In this document: positions 1 through 8,118 of the stretch, piece by piece | How positions within the stretch are numbered: the stretch's first letter is position 1 | How the letters are laid out: every line of letters starts with the position of its first letter | DNA from: Candidatus Aenigmatarchaeota archaeon | Lineage (GTDB): Archaea; Aenigmatarchaeota; Aenigmatarchaeia; JACPZZ01 | NCBI GenBank assembly: GCA_016202815.1 | Contig: JACQNZ010000004.1 | Coordinates: forward strand, 141,940-205,939 | Length of the DNA stretch: 64,000 nucleotides | Direction: 5' to 3' | Program-made: the position numbers and the translations under genes | Notes under the pieces: model-generated | The model's database searches: none | Told to the model about the DNA's origin: nothing | The model's input: only the letters and a program-made list of their open reading frames with translations

Positions 1-2
1 CC

Positions 3-128
3 GAGCTTGTAATGGAATTTAACTTTTTCAACAGCGTATATGACCGCACGCCGATAAAATGCTCCTGCGAAATAATCTGCGGAGGGAAGAAGTTTTATTA
101 CAGCGTAAAATTCGGGTTATTCTCGTAA
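3..128 (+). CDS. C-terminal fragment of an unidentified protein (5' partial)
   Basis: An open frame enters from the left edge and ends at TAA 126-128. About 41 residues are visible, ending in KFGLFS. It contains CSCEIICGG, so three cysteines sit close together, but this is too short to assign a family. It converges on the membrane protein that begins its stop codon at 131, with only 2 bases between the two genes. The tight convergence supports a real gene end, but most of the protein lies outside the window. Confidence 0.5.
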   Translation, partial: ELVMEFNFFNSVYDRTPIKCSCEIICGGKKFYYSVKFGLFS

Positions 129-130
129 TT

Positions 131-778
131 TCATTTTTTCTTATGATCCTCTTCGGCTTCGCGGACTTTTTTAGCGAATTTTTGCGCCTCTTCTATGCCG
201 CTTTTTGCTGAAAGGTCCAAAATGTTCGTGAAAACCATGTTTTTGGCCGAGTGTATTTCCAGCCGTATTGTCTTGAAAACCATGTAAGCCACGAAAAGCA
301 CGGCAGAGGCGGCGAACGTCATTACGGGTATGTCGTAAGAGCCTGAGATAATGGATAACAGTGATTCGAGCAACGGTTCGATGACGTCTTTCAAAAAACC
401 GAGCGTGACCAGGTTGAGGATAAAACCAGCTACGCCGACGAATGCTGTTGAAACTGACCTGTAAGGTGCGACTGCCCATATCATAAGCAGCAGTAGCAGC
501 GTGACGACCCAAAGTAAATTGCTGAGCTTAAGCAGCGCGCCTTCCCGGATTAAAGTAAGCCTTATAGAATCAATTTTGTCCAGGCTGATCTCAGTCACGG
601 TCCCGCTGACATTTTTATTGGAGAAACCCAGGAATTTTGAAATTAATTTTCCCATCCCGCCAAGGGCCAAATCGATTACGTTCTCATCGCCCACGACCCT
701 TTTGTTCGTGAGCGTCAGCGCGCCGTACCTATGCAGAACTTTCTCGCCGTGGGCGGAGGTTTTATCTGCGTATGTCAA
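131..778 (-). CDS. Membrane protein with a PH-like domain apparently split by membrane segments
   Basis: This 215-residue protein starts just downstream of the glycosidase at 782, with a 3-base gap, so the two are probably cotranscribed. Residues about 17-30 read LHRYGALTLTNKRVVG, which resembles the first strands of bacterial and archaeal PH (bPH) domains. A strand-like EISLDKIDSIRL follows. Hydrophobic segments then occupy about residues 85-170. A final stretch, IRLEIHSAKNMVFTNI, looks like the last strands of the same fold. The tail is a charged helix rich in Lys and Glu. The reading as a PH fold interrupted by a membrane insertion is an inference. No enzymatic motif is visible, and the function is unknown. 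Confidence 0.6.
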   Translation of the reverse strand: MTYADKTSAHGEKVLHRYGALTLTNKRVVGDENVIDLALGGMGKLISKFLGFSNKNVSGTVTEISLDKIDSIRLTLIREGALLKLSNLLWVVTLLLLLMIWAVAPYRSVSTAFVGVAGFILNLVTLGFLKDVIEPLLESLLSIISGSYDIPVMTFAASAVLFVAYMVFKTIRLEIHSAKNMVFTNILDLSAKSGIEEAQKFAKKVREAEEDHKKK

Positions 779-781
779 TTT

Positions 782-2389
782 TCAGTCCATCCTGGCAATA
801 ACATACATGGCGTTCGGCCAGAGCGAGACATCATTTTTCGCGCCAAATGACGGAACCCCCAGCGGAGTGAATTTTTCGTTTATCGAATCCATTATTATCC
901 TGTATTTTTTTATGTTGCCCGACCTTTTATGCGTCCATGCGAGCCATGCGGTGCTGACAAAGCACGTTTCGCCGGATTGCGCGTTCCTTTTCAGCCCGTT
1001 GTCCCACAATTCCTTTTCTATTTTTTCAACCGTTTTTTCAGATTTTTCGCTCCACATATCCACCATGCCGAAGGGGACCATGACGGAAAGCGTGCAGGCG
1101 TCCACACCTTTCTCATTGTACGCTTTGTGGTAAGTCTCGTCGGAGCACATGAACAGGTATGATTCCTTCAGCTTCTCCGATATGTCCGTCCACTCGTGGG
1201 ACAGGCTTTCGTGGCCCAGTTTTTTGGCCATTGCCGACGCCGCGTTGAATGCGGAATAAGAGCTTGATGCCGTATATGCGTTGACGTTGAAGGCGTCTTC
1301 CCATGGAGTCAGCGACGGCGACATCATGCCTGTCCTGGGGTTGAAATTTTTTTCCAGTTCTTCAGCCGCATAGCGCACGGTGCTCCACATGTTTTCCAGG
1401 AATTTCCTGTCCCTTGTTTTCATGTAATGAGAGTATACCCCCCAGACTGCGGTGGAGAGCTGGTCTGTCCTCTTTTCGCTGTTGCTGGTGGCTGTGCCGT
1501 CAGCAAAAAGGAGATATTTGTGCTTTGTTATCGCGGTTTTCAGCCAGGAATAGAATTTTTCAGCTTCGGAATGATAGCCTGCGAGATCGAAAGCATAGGC
1601 TGCGTAAACGCCGTCCCTTATCCAGGAATACCTTGCCGCGGCTGAGGATACGAAGCTACCATGGTTTTGGTCCATGAGCATTTTCATGTTGAGAAGGGTC
1701 CTTTGGCCGTGCGAGTCCGGCAGTTTCGACTTTTCAAGCCATTTTTTCCAGTGGAACTGGGTCTTGTAGAGCCATTTATTCGCGTCCGTGTTAAGGGCGT
1801 TGGCCATTATCCTGTTAACATCTCTGATAGAATTGGATATCGCCATAAAAACATTGGCGGTGTTTGTGCCGTTTTCGGGGGTCGTGAAAAACGACATGAC
1901 TGAAGCGGATTCGCCTGAGTTCCTTCCCTGGAGGTCGTCAAAGTTTATATCGCCGGTGTCGTGTTCCTTCACCTCGTGGGGAGAGAACACGCAAAGCGCT
2001 GCATCCTTGTTCTTGTGCAGCATGCCGGCTTCAAACGAAACGGCGTCCTTTTTTTGTCCCTCCCTGAGCTGGGTTTTTGTGTAACAATATACCATAGAAG
2101 GCTCGTTGGCCGACACCATGCGGACAAGGCAGTTTTCCACGGGAAGCACAAAATCTTTTACCGTAACGGTAAGGTGTCCTTTTTTTGCCGTTGTTTCAAG
2201 TACGTTTGTTTCGTCGTATCTCTGCGTTGTTTTCCATCCGTCCAGCCACGATACCGCGTTGTCGTCGAAAGAAAACACACCGATCCTGGATTCGGCCATG
2301 TTCTGGAAATTATTCAGCGTCGGCCAGAAAAGCTTTGTTATGCTGGAGTTTTCGACAGCGACCAGCATTTTACCGTTGCCGACGATCAT
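782..2389 (-). CDS. Glycoside hydrolase family 15 (glucoamylase/trehalase-like)
   Basis: A 535-residue protein of the GH15 (alpha/alpha)6 barrel family, which hydrolyses terminal alpha-glucosidic bonds in maltooligosaccharides, glycogen or trehalose. The N-terminus (IVGNGKMLVAV, then LFWPTL) matches the beta-sandwich start usual in archaeal and bacterial GH15. YSWIRDGVYAAYAF (around residue 257) is the substrate-pocket WIRD motif. TPWEDAFNVNAYTASSSY carries the Glu expected as general acid in the WEE/WED motif. The usual second catalytic Glu (PEQ-like motif near the C-terminus) is not obvious: that region reads GVPSFGAKNDVSLWPNAM. No signal peptide is visible, so it is likely cytoplasmic. Family membership is firm; substrate is not. 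Confidence 0.85.
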   Translation of the reverse strand: MIVGNGKMLVAVENSSITKLFWPTLNNFQNMAESRIGVFSFDDNAVSWLDGWKTTQRYDETNVLETTAKKGHLTVTVKDFVLPVENCLVRMVSANEPSMVYCYTKTQLREGQKKDAVSFEAGMLHKNKDAALCVFSPHEVKEHDTGDINFDDLQGRNSGESASVMSFFTTPENGTNTANVFMAISNSIRDVNRIMANALNTDANKWLYKTQFHWKKWLEKSKLPDSHGQRTLLNMKMLMDQNHGSFVSSAAARYSWIRDGVYAAYAFDLAGYHSEAEKFYSWLKTAITKHKYLLFADGTATSNSEKRTDQLSTAVWGVYSHYMKTRDRKFLENMWSTVRYAAEELEKNFNPRTGMMSPSLTPWEDAFNVNAYTASSSYSAFNAASAMAKKLGHESLSHEWTDISEKLKESYLFMCSDETYHKAYNEKGVDACTLSVMVPFGMVDMWSEKSEKTVEKIEKELWDNGLKRNAQSGETCFVSTAWLAWTHKRSGNIKKYRIIMDSINEKFTPLGVPSFGAKNDVSLWPNAMYVIARMD

Positions 2390-2433
2390 GAATAATATCT
2401 GTGGAACGGTTAATATAACCCTTTGTCAAATTA

Positions 2434-4167
2434 TCAGGCGTAATTGGAGAGCAGTATTTTTTCATCATCGCGCAAGTGCGCGTACAGGTCGCGAAGCGTT
2501 TTTAGATCGTTTTCATTAAGAACCGTAACCAGCACATCGCCTTCATTTACCTGCCGGCCCACGGTGGGTTCGTCCATGGATACGGCAACGCGCCTGCCCT
2601 TTTCTGCTGATTGCATGTTTTGCCCCTGGTCCTGGAGCTCTTTCACAACACCGGCGATTTTACCGTCTTTCTTTTGTTTCATTGAGTAACCTGTTTTCAA
2701 TACGCCTGACAGGATTTCCACGCCGAACACGGCAGGCTTGGAGTCGCGAAAAATAAATCCCGGAAGTACGCGCATTTCACAGGGCCTCGACACTTTTGAC
2801 AGCCTGTCCTCCGCGGATTTTTTCCTGACGTCTTCGGACCATTTCTGGTACTCTTCTATCAGCCTGTAGATTATGTTCGAAGAGATTATTTTCACGTTCT
2901 GCGTCCTTGCGTATTCTTCCGCGTCAGGGAGGATTTCGTTGTTGAATACCATTATGGCGCGGTGTTCCGGGATCGATTGTTCTATCTCCATCACGTCCTG
3001 TTTTGCTACAGGCCCGACTTCGGCCTTCCTTATGGGTATGCCGGCGCCTTTCAGAATTTTTATCAGGGCTTCCAGAGAGCCTAGCGTATCCGCTTTCACT
3101 ATCAGGCCCTCTTCTTCGGTGAAGATTTCAACCGATTGCACGTCTTTTTGGACAACGGCTTTCAACGATTCAATCTCATCCTTATTTTGCGTGGCAAGCA
3201 GCGGATTGCCGGCAACGACTTTTTCCAGGCCGGGCGCGGCTATTTTTATTCCGGCTGCCGCATTCACTGAATCCACCTGCAGGAAATTTTTTTCAAGGCC
3301 CATCTGTTTCAGCGCCGGGGGCTTCAACAGGGCTTTTATTTTTGTTTCCACCGGCTCTTTCCCGCCTATCACTATGAAATCGTTCTTGCTTATCGTGCCG
3401 TTGTAAAGTATCACATCGATGGTCGTCCCAAGGCCGCGGATCTCCTTAACCTCAAGGATTGTGCCCTCGCCATTTTTTTCCGACACCTCGAGCCGCTCCT
3501 TCAGAAAATGTTGTGCGAGCCCGGCTACTGTCATCAGCAGGTCTGCGACGCCTTCTCCTGTTATGCTTGAAACCGGCACAATCGCTACCTGCTTGCTGAA
3601 GTCTGTGATGCGGTCGAACCTTTCTGACTGGAACCCGTGTTCTGACAGTTTTCCCACAATCTTGTATATTTTTTCTTCCAACTCCTCGATGGCCATTGAA
3701 GGCTGGTTCTCAACGTTTTCCACAAACGGCCTGTTTTCGCTTCTTTTCCAGCCTGTTATCCTGTCCAATTTGGTGGCAGCCACGATGAACGGCGTCTTGT
3801 AATGCTTCAGAATTTCGATCGATTCGAAGCTCTGCTGCTGCAGGCTCTCGTGCATGTCCACGACCAATATCGCGATATCTGCGATCGAACCGCCGCGTTT
3901 CCTTATCGTTGTGAAGGCTTCGTGGCCCGGCGTGTCTAGCAACAGCAAGCCCGGTATTTCCAGCCCTACACCCATGCGTTCGAGCAGCGGACCGCATATG
4001 TTTTTTATCACAGCCGCCGGAATTTCAGACGCTCCGACATGCTGGGTTATGCCTCCGGCTTCAGTCTTTGCAACAGCGGTCCCCCTGATGCGGTCCAGCA
4101 GCGATGTTTTTCCGTGGTCGACGTGGCCCAGCACGGCCACAATGGGCTGGCGTATCATACCAATCAC
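2434..4167 (-). CDS. infB: Translation initiation factor aIF5B (IF-2 family GTPase)
   Basis: A 577-residue archaeal IF5B, the GTPase that promotes ribosomal subunit joining. GTPase motifs run in order: GHVDHGKTS (residues 14-22), the switch I region GGITQHVGA, DTPGHEAF, and ATKLD in place of the usual NKxD. The later part follows domains II, III and IV, including EEEGLIVKADTLGSLEALI and GFIFRDSKPAVFGVEI. No intein is present, although archaeal infB genes often carry one. The start MIGMIRQPIVAV has an internal alternative Met at residue 4. The neighbour downstream is thymidylate kinase on the opposite side of a 30-base gap. Confidence 0.97.
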   Translation of the reverse strand: MIGMIRQPIVAVLGHVDHGKTSLLDRIRGTAVAKTEAGGITQHVGASEIPAAVIKNICGPLLERMGVGLEIPGLLLLDTPGHEAFTTIRKRGGSIADIAILVVDMHESLQQQSFESIEILKHYKTPFIVAATKLDRITGWKRSENRPFVENVENQPSMAIEELEEKIYKIVGKLSEHGFQSERFDRITDFSKQVAIVPVSSITGEGVADLLMTVAGLAQHFLKERLEVSEKNGEGTILEVKEIRGLGTTIDVILYNGTISKNDFIVIGGKEPVETKIKALLKPPALKQMGLEKNFLQVDSVNAAAGIKIAAPGLEKVVAGNPLLATQNKDEIESLKAVVQKDVQSVEIFTEEEGLIVKADTLGSLEALIKILKGAGIPIRKAEVGPVAKQDVMEIEQSIPEHRAIMVFNNEILPDAEEYARTQNVKIISSNIIYRLIEEYQKWSEDVRKKSAEDRLSKVSRPCEMRVLPGFIFRDSKPAVFGVEILSGVLKTGYSMKQKKDGKIAGVVKELQDQGQNMQSAEKGRRVAVSMDEPTVGRQVNEGDVLVTVLNENDLKTLRDLYAHLRDDEKILLSNYA

Positions 4168-4197
4168 TTAGAAGTAGTTATGGGATCGGCTATAAAT

Positions 4198-4791
4198 CTA
4201 AGTTAGAAGTTCTTTCACAGAGGCTTTTACGGTTTCGAAAACTTTTTCAACGCTTTGGGTGCCGTCTACCGTTATTGTGTTGGGAAAAACCTTCGCCAGT
4301 TTTTTGTAGTTTTCCCTTATTTTTTTAAGCTTCCCGGTTTTTTCGAACAGCTCTGTGCCCGGGCGGGACGATTTGATCCGGTTAATGGAAACGGTTTCTG
4401 GCACGTCTATGAAAATCGTAAGGTCGGGCCTGGGAAATTTTTCGTTCAGGTTCTTTAGCCATCCCACATCCTCGTCAAGCGAGCCGAACGCCAGGGTCGA
4501 CATGATGTAGCGGTCCGTGACAACCACCTTGCCCTGTTTTAACGCCGGAATTATTTCAGATTCAATGTGATGTGCGCGGTCTGCGCAGAACAGCAGTTGC
4601 AGGGTTTTCTGGCCTGACACAATCTCTCCGCGCAGGATTGACCTTATCGTTTTGCCGATAAAATTTTCGGTAGGCTCCTTGGTCTGATGGACGCCATAAC
4701 CCGCGTTGCGCAGCCATTCGCACAAGAGGCTTGTTTGCGTCGATAAACCGGACCCGTCGCAGCCTTCGATGGCGATTAATTTGCCTTGCAT
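4198..4791 (-). CDS. tmk: Thymidylate kinase with a P-loop lysine replaced by leucine
   Basis: A 197-residue dTMP kinase, which phosphorylates dTMP to dTDP. ATG 4791 is chosen because the longer frame runs into the ndk gene and because family homology begins at MQGKLIAIEG. The P-loop reads EGCDGSGLSTQ: the lysine that normally contacts the nucleotide phosphates (GxGKS/T) is Leu16, encoded by TTA. The rest is canonical, including VVTDRYIMSTLAF (the DRY nucleotide-binding motif) and a LID-like RPGTELFEKTGKLKKIRENY. It is 197 residues long, normal for the family. The substitution is either tolerated in a subfamily or marks altered function. An AAGGGG purine stretch precedes the start. Confidence 0.88.
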   Translation of the reverse strand: MQGKLIAIEGCDGSGLSTQTSLLCEWLRNAGYGVHQTKEPTENFIGKTIRSILRGEIVSGQKTLQLLFCADRAHHIESEIIPALKQGKVVVTDRYIMSTLAFGSLDEDVGWLKNLNEKFPRPDLTIFIDVPETVSINRIKSSRPGTELFEKTGKLKKIRENYKKLAKVFPNTITVDGTQSVEKVFETVKASVKELLT

Positions 4792-4833
4792 GAAACCCCT
4801 TGGCAGTCCAAAAATAAAAAGGCCGGTGAAACT

Positions 4834-4915
4834 GAAGCATGGGAAACTAGAAACATACCGTATACTGTATCGGTATGTTTCAGTTCCTCGACTGCTTCTG
4901 TTTACCTCATGCTTC
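4834..4915. repeat. Long imperfect inverted repeat between tmk and ndk
   Basis: An 82-base element folds on itself. GAAACATACCG (4850-4860) pairs with CGGTATGTTTC (4871-4881) around a 10-base loop. A bulged AACT/AGTT extension follows, and an outer arm GAAGCAT (4834-4840) pairs with ATGCTTC (4909-4915). It fills the gap between the ndk stop and the tmk start, so it would lie in the ndk-tmk transcript. It could be a processing or attenuation hairpin, or a small mobile repeat. No second copy was noticed in the window. Confidence 0.7.
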
Positions 4916-4921
4916 CAGCTA

Positions 4922-5485
4922 TTATCCGCCCGTGGTGTGGAACTCGTCCGCGCGCTTGTATTCGTGAAGCTCTTCAGGCTTAAACCACAGGGCAATTTCG
5001 CGTTTTGCGTCCTCCGCCGAGGCGGAAGCGTGGACCACATTGCGGCCGCCGGTGCCCGTGATAGAAGAATATGTCATACTTGCGTGCGCGTAATCGCCCC
5101 GTATAGTTCCTGGCAATGCCTCGTGCGGCGATGTTGAGCCGACCATTGCGCGGACGTTTTTAATTGCGTGTACGCCTTCCAGTACCATGGCGACAACAGG
5201 GCTTTCGGTTATGAAATTTATCAGGTCTTCCCACGTTTTTTCGCCCAATTCCCTTTCGCTTTTGTTCGTGTTCAAGCCAAACTCCTTAATACCCTCAAGC
5301 GTTTTCTTGCCGAACATCTTGGCCATGTCCTTCGGGTAATGCTTTTCAGCGAAGTCCCTGTTTATGTGGACCATTTTCATGCCTATGATTTTTATTCCCC
5401 TTTTTTCAAAGCGTCCCAATATTTCACCGGCCAGGCCGCGCTGCACGCCGTCGGGTTTTATCAGAACCAATGTCCTTTCTATCAT
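4922..5485 (-). CDS. ndk: Nucleoside diphosphate kinase with insertions
   Basis: A 187-residue NDK, which equilibrates nucleoside di- and triphosphates through a phosphohistidine. The start is ATG 5485 (MIERTLVLIKPDG); the longer frame adds residues with no NDK similarity. PGTIRGDYA and NVVHASAS are present, and the His in NVVHAS is the active-site histidine. Typical NDKs are about 150 residues. The extra length is an insertion between residues about 55-80 (KMFGKKTLEGIKEFGL and following) and a short one (MTYSSITGTGG) before the active-site strand. Insertions in these places occur in some archaeal NDKs. It lies upstream of tmk in the same direction, a sensible nucleotide-metabolism pair. Confidence 0.93.
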   Translation of the reverse strand: MIERTLVLIKPDGVQRGLAGEILGRFEKRGIKIIGMKMVHINRDFAEKHYPKDMAKMFGKKTLEGIKEFGLNTNKSERELGEKTWEDLINFITESPVVAMVLEGVHAIKNVRAMVGSTSPHEALPGTIRGDYAHASMTYSSITGTGGRNVVHASASAEDAKREIALWFKPEELHEYKRADEFHTTGG

Positions 5486-5556
5486 TCCAATACCTTTGTG
5501 ACAATTTTGTATAAACGGCTTATTAAGCTTATTTTTTATAAGAGACAAGTGGATTC

Positions 5557-6051
5557 ATGTACAGGCTTCCGCGTGGCATGCGCAGCGAACTGAGAAAACC
5601 TTTGGGCAGGGTTTTCCGCAACACACGGCAGCTTGTTAAACACCTTTACAGCGTGAAAGCGGCAAAGCTCATTGCGGTCGGCGATGTCTGCTCCAGGGAA
5701 TTGATAACCAGCGGCGTCCTGCCTGACGTCGTTGTCATAGACAACAAAACAAAAAGGCGAAAAACACCCTGGAATTTGAAGTTTCCGGGGAAAAAGACCA
5801 AGGTCAGGAACGAACCGGCCACCATTTCCGGCGACCTGGTTAACGCTGTCAAGAAATCGTTCCGAAGAAGGACGCTTATCGACGTGAAAGGCGAGGAAGA
5901 CCTCGCGGTTTTGCCTGCGATAAAACATTGCCCGCTTAATTCCATTGTGGTTTACGGGCTTTGGTTCAGGGGCGTTGTGGCCGTTAATGCGGATAAAAGA
6001 ATGAAAAATAAAGCCAACAGGCTGCTGGAAAGGATGCGCCATGAATATTGA
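5557..6051 (+). CDS. GTP-dependent dephospho-CoA kinase (DUF359 family)
   Basis: A 164-residue archaeal protein of the DUF359 family, shown in Thermococcus to perform the last step of CoA synthesis using GTP. Family motifs are present in order: AVGDVCSRELITSGVLPDVVVIDNK with its GD and IDNKTKRR elements, VRNEPATIS, VKGEEDLAVLPAI, and the C-terminal VVYGLWFRGVVAV. The usual GQP in the last motif reads GLW here. It overlaps the start of rio2 by 11 bases, so the two are translationally coupled. Like many archaeal first genes, it starts close to a T/A-rich promoter at about 5520-5535. Confidence 0.9.
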   Translation: MYRLPRGMRSELRKPLGRVFRNTRQLVKHLYSVKAAKLIAVGDVCSRELITSGVLPDVVVIDNKTKRRKTPWNLKFPGKKTKVRNEPATISGDLVNAVKKSFRRRTLIDVKGEEDLAVLPAIKHCPLNSIVVYGLWFRGVVAVNADKRMKNKANRLLERMRHEY

Positions 6052-6889
6052 CAAAGACCATATTGCAGTGCTTCGCGCAATTGAAGGGCTCCACAGAAGA
6101 TACGAATACGTGCCGCTGGACGAGGCTGTTACGAAGCTGCCATTTTCCGCCAAGACGACGAGGTTCCTGATATCCGAACTGAACAAGATGGAATATGTGT
6201 CCTTTTTTACGCACCGTGACACCGGTGTTGCGGTCAAGGTGACGGAAACGGGCTTTGACGTGCTTTCCTTGTGGGACTTCAAAAAACACGGCGTAATAAC
6301 TAACATCGGTTCGCCGGTAGGGACGGGCAAGGAATCTGTGATAATTTCCGCAGAAACTAAAAACGGGTTTGCGGCCGTGAAAATGCACCGTTACAACCAA
6401 AAAGAATTCGTAAAGATCAAAAGGTCGTTTTCGTGGACGGCCATTAAAAAAATCATAGACGATTTGGGCATCCGGGAGCATGAGATAAACGTGCCAAGAG
6501 CGAAAGCGCAGACAGAATTCAGGGCGCTTTCCGGCCTGTCAGGTACGATACCTGTGCCTGAGCCGTACGGTATTAACAGGCACGCCGTTTGCATGCAGTT
6601 CATAGGGAAAAAATCTTTGCCGGCAAAAATACTGGTGAAAGTTGTTTTGAAAGAGCCTAAAGACGTTCTCGACCTGATAATCGAAGACTACGAGAAGGCT
6701 GCGGAAAAATGGGTGCACGGGGATTTTTCCGAGTTCAACATAATGGTCACGGATGAAGGCGAGCTGTATTACATCGACTGGTCGCAAGCGATTCCGTCGA
6801 ACTATGAAAACGCCGACAGGATGAAGGAGAGGGATTTGCAGAACATACGGAATTATTTTTTGAAAAAATATAAATTGAAAGATCAGTAG
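6041..6889 (+). CDS. rio2: RIO-type serine/threonine kinase Rio2
   Basis: A 282-residue Rio2 protein kinase/ATPase, which acts in late maturation of the small ribosomal subunit. Residues 1-85 form the winged helix typical of Rio2. The flexible P-loop is GTGKESVI at about 95-102, followed by the lysine in FAAVKMHR. The catalytic loop WVHGDFSEFNIMV carries the HxD-type Asp and metal-binding Asn. YYIDWSQAIP is the DFG-equivalent with the phosphorylated Asp seen in Rio2. Its 3' end overlaps the convergent gene at 6883 by 7 bases. It is cotranscribed with the CoA kinase gene. Confidence 0.95.
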   Translation: MNIDKDHIAVLRAIEGLHRRYEYVPLDEAVTKLPFSAKTTRFLISELNKMEYVSFFTHRDTGVAVKVTETGFDVLSLWDFKKHGVITNIGSPVGTGKESVIISAETKNGFAAVKMHRYNQKEFVKIKRSFSWTAIKKIIDDLGIREHEINVPRAKAQTEFRALSGLSGTIPVPEPYGINRHAVCMQFIGKKSLPAKILVKVVLKEPKDVLDLIIEDYEKAAEKWVHGDFSEFNIMVTDEGELYYIDWSQAIPSNYENADRMKERDLQNIRNYFLKKYKLKDQ

Positions 6890-8058
6890 GTTGGCAGCCT
6901 TTTAACGTGATACCTTTCCCTCGCTTGTTGGAATTGTTGGTGAACGGCCTGTGATACGAGTCCTCTCCTGAACGCGTGCTCCATTATATCCTCAGAGTTT
7001 ACTACTGCATAAAGCGGCAGCGTCGATTTGTCTATGAATTGGGTGGAGCTTATGTTTGGGTCGCCCCTTTGGTTCCTGATGCTGGGTCCAAGCTCTTGTA
7101 TGTGGACCGCGACAAACCCGCCCAAAATTTTCGAGTTTGGATATTTTATGCGGAGTTCGTTCGCGTCGTCATTCATCGTTTTGCCCGTCAGTATCGAGTC
7201 GTCCGTTATTATCATTCTTGCGTCTTCTCTTCCCGGGCTTCCAAATGAGTATGGCAGTTTAGGATCAACCCTTGTGTCACCTTTCCTTGGCGACACCAAA
7301 ACGTATTTGGCGCTGTCCCTGATCGTTCCCATGTAAAGCCTTTCAGAAGCTTCCGTTATCGCAAGTTTCTCGTTCCTGTGCGCCTGGCGCCTTTCCCTGT
7401 ATGTCTGCTCAGCCCTTTGCACTGCGGCTCTCGACCTTCTGGGTATCACGAAAAAAGGGTCTATATCAGGGTTTGAATCTGCCAGTTCCATTGCCAGTGC
7501 CGCAGCTGCTGGTATCGCAGAACCATCGCCGACCACGGTATCAAAGCCGTATTTGCTCTTGCCGGTTGGGTCGAAAAAGCGTTTATAGTGGGCGGCCCAA
7601 TCCTTTGCCCAGCTCCTTAGGTCGTCGGAGTTTTCTATGAAGGGCACGGTTATCCTGTAAACTTCCGAGATTCCGTCTCCCCAGTGCTTCCATCTGAAGA
7701 CGTCCTGCACGCCCACGCTGTTGTCTTCGGGCAGGTCGAACCCAAGTCGCACCTGCCTTGTTCTTCCCATGTGGAATGCTGTGGCCGCGGCTATGGCTAT
7801 GCCCTTGTAGGCCGGGCCATAAACGTATTCGGGATTTTCCTTGACACGCTGCCTGATTTCCGTCTCGAAAAGGTTGCCAAGCCTCAGCAGCCTTTTTCCG
7901 GTTCCGAGCGTGCGCCCCATCCTTAGAAAGAAGCCTTGTGTGACCCAATCGGGAAATTTCGCAGGGTCTAATTCAACTGCGTCCCAGTCGAACAGTGCTT
8001 CTATAAGCTCCTGTTTTGGCAATATCAGCTTGCTTTCGGGCATGGGTTGTCCAGTCAT
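6883..8058 (-). CDS. Orotate phosphoribosyltransferase-like protein with a large insertion
   Basis: A 391-residue protein related to type I phosphoribosyltransferases. YVYGPAYKGIAIAAATAF (residues about 79-96) closely matches the GPAYKGI motif of orotate phosphoribosyltransferase. ARMIITDDSILTGKTM is the PRPP-binding loop, usually written DDxxTTGxT. Ordinary OPRTs have about 100 residues or fewer between these motifs and total about 180-210. Here the spacing is nearly 200 residues and includes DTVVGDGSAIPAAAALAMEL, which looks like a second OPRT-type strand-turn, plus a charged RRSRAAVQRAEQTYRERRQ helix. It may be an expanded OPRT (uridylate synthesis) or a new PRT. No UMP synthase partner is visible. 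Confidence 0.65.
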   Translation of the reverse strand: MTGQPMPESKLILPKQELIEALFDWDAVELDPAKFPDWVTQGFFLRMGRTLGTGKRLLRLGNLFETEIRQRVKENPEYVYGPAYKGIAIAAATAFHMGRTRQVRLGFDLPEDNSVGVQDVFRWKHWGDGISEVYRITVPFIENSDDLRSWAKDWAAHYKRFFDPTGKSKYGFDTVVGDGSAIPAAAALAMELADSNPDIDPFFVIPRRSRAAVQRAEQTYRERRQAHRNEKLAITEASERLYMGTIRDSAKYVLVSPRKGDTRVDPKLPYSFGSPGREDARMIITDDSILTGKTMNDDANELRIKYPNSKILGGFVAVHIQELGPSIRNQRGDPNISSTQFIDKSTLPLYAVVNSEDIMEHAFRRGLVSQAVHQQFQQARERYHVKRLPTY

Positions 8059-8118
8059 AGGTACGCTCGAATATTACAACAACGGTTAAGCTTAAAAACT
8101 AACAAACTGGCGCGTCTT

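Noticed and set aside
4792..5040. N-terminal extension of thymidylate kinase
   Set aside because: The extension lies over the ndk 3' end and the hairpin and has no kinase similarity; homology starts at ATG 4791.
5536..6330. A 264-codon antisense frame over the CoA kinase and rio2
   Set aside because: Both sense genes are well-supported families; the antisense frame is a by-product.
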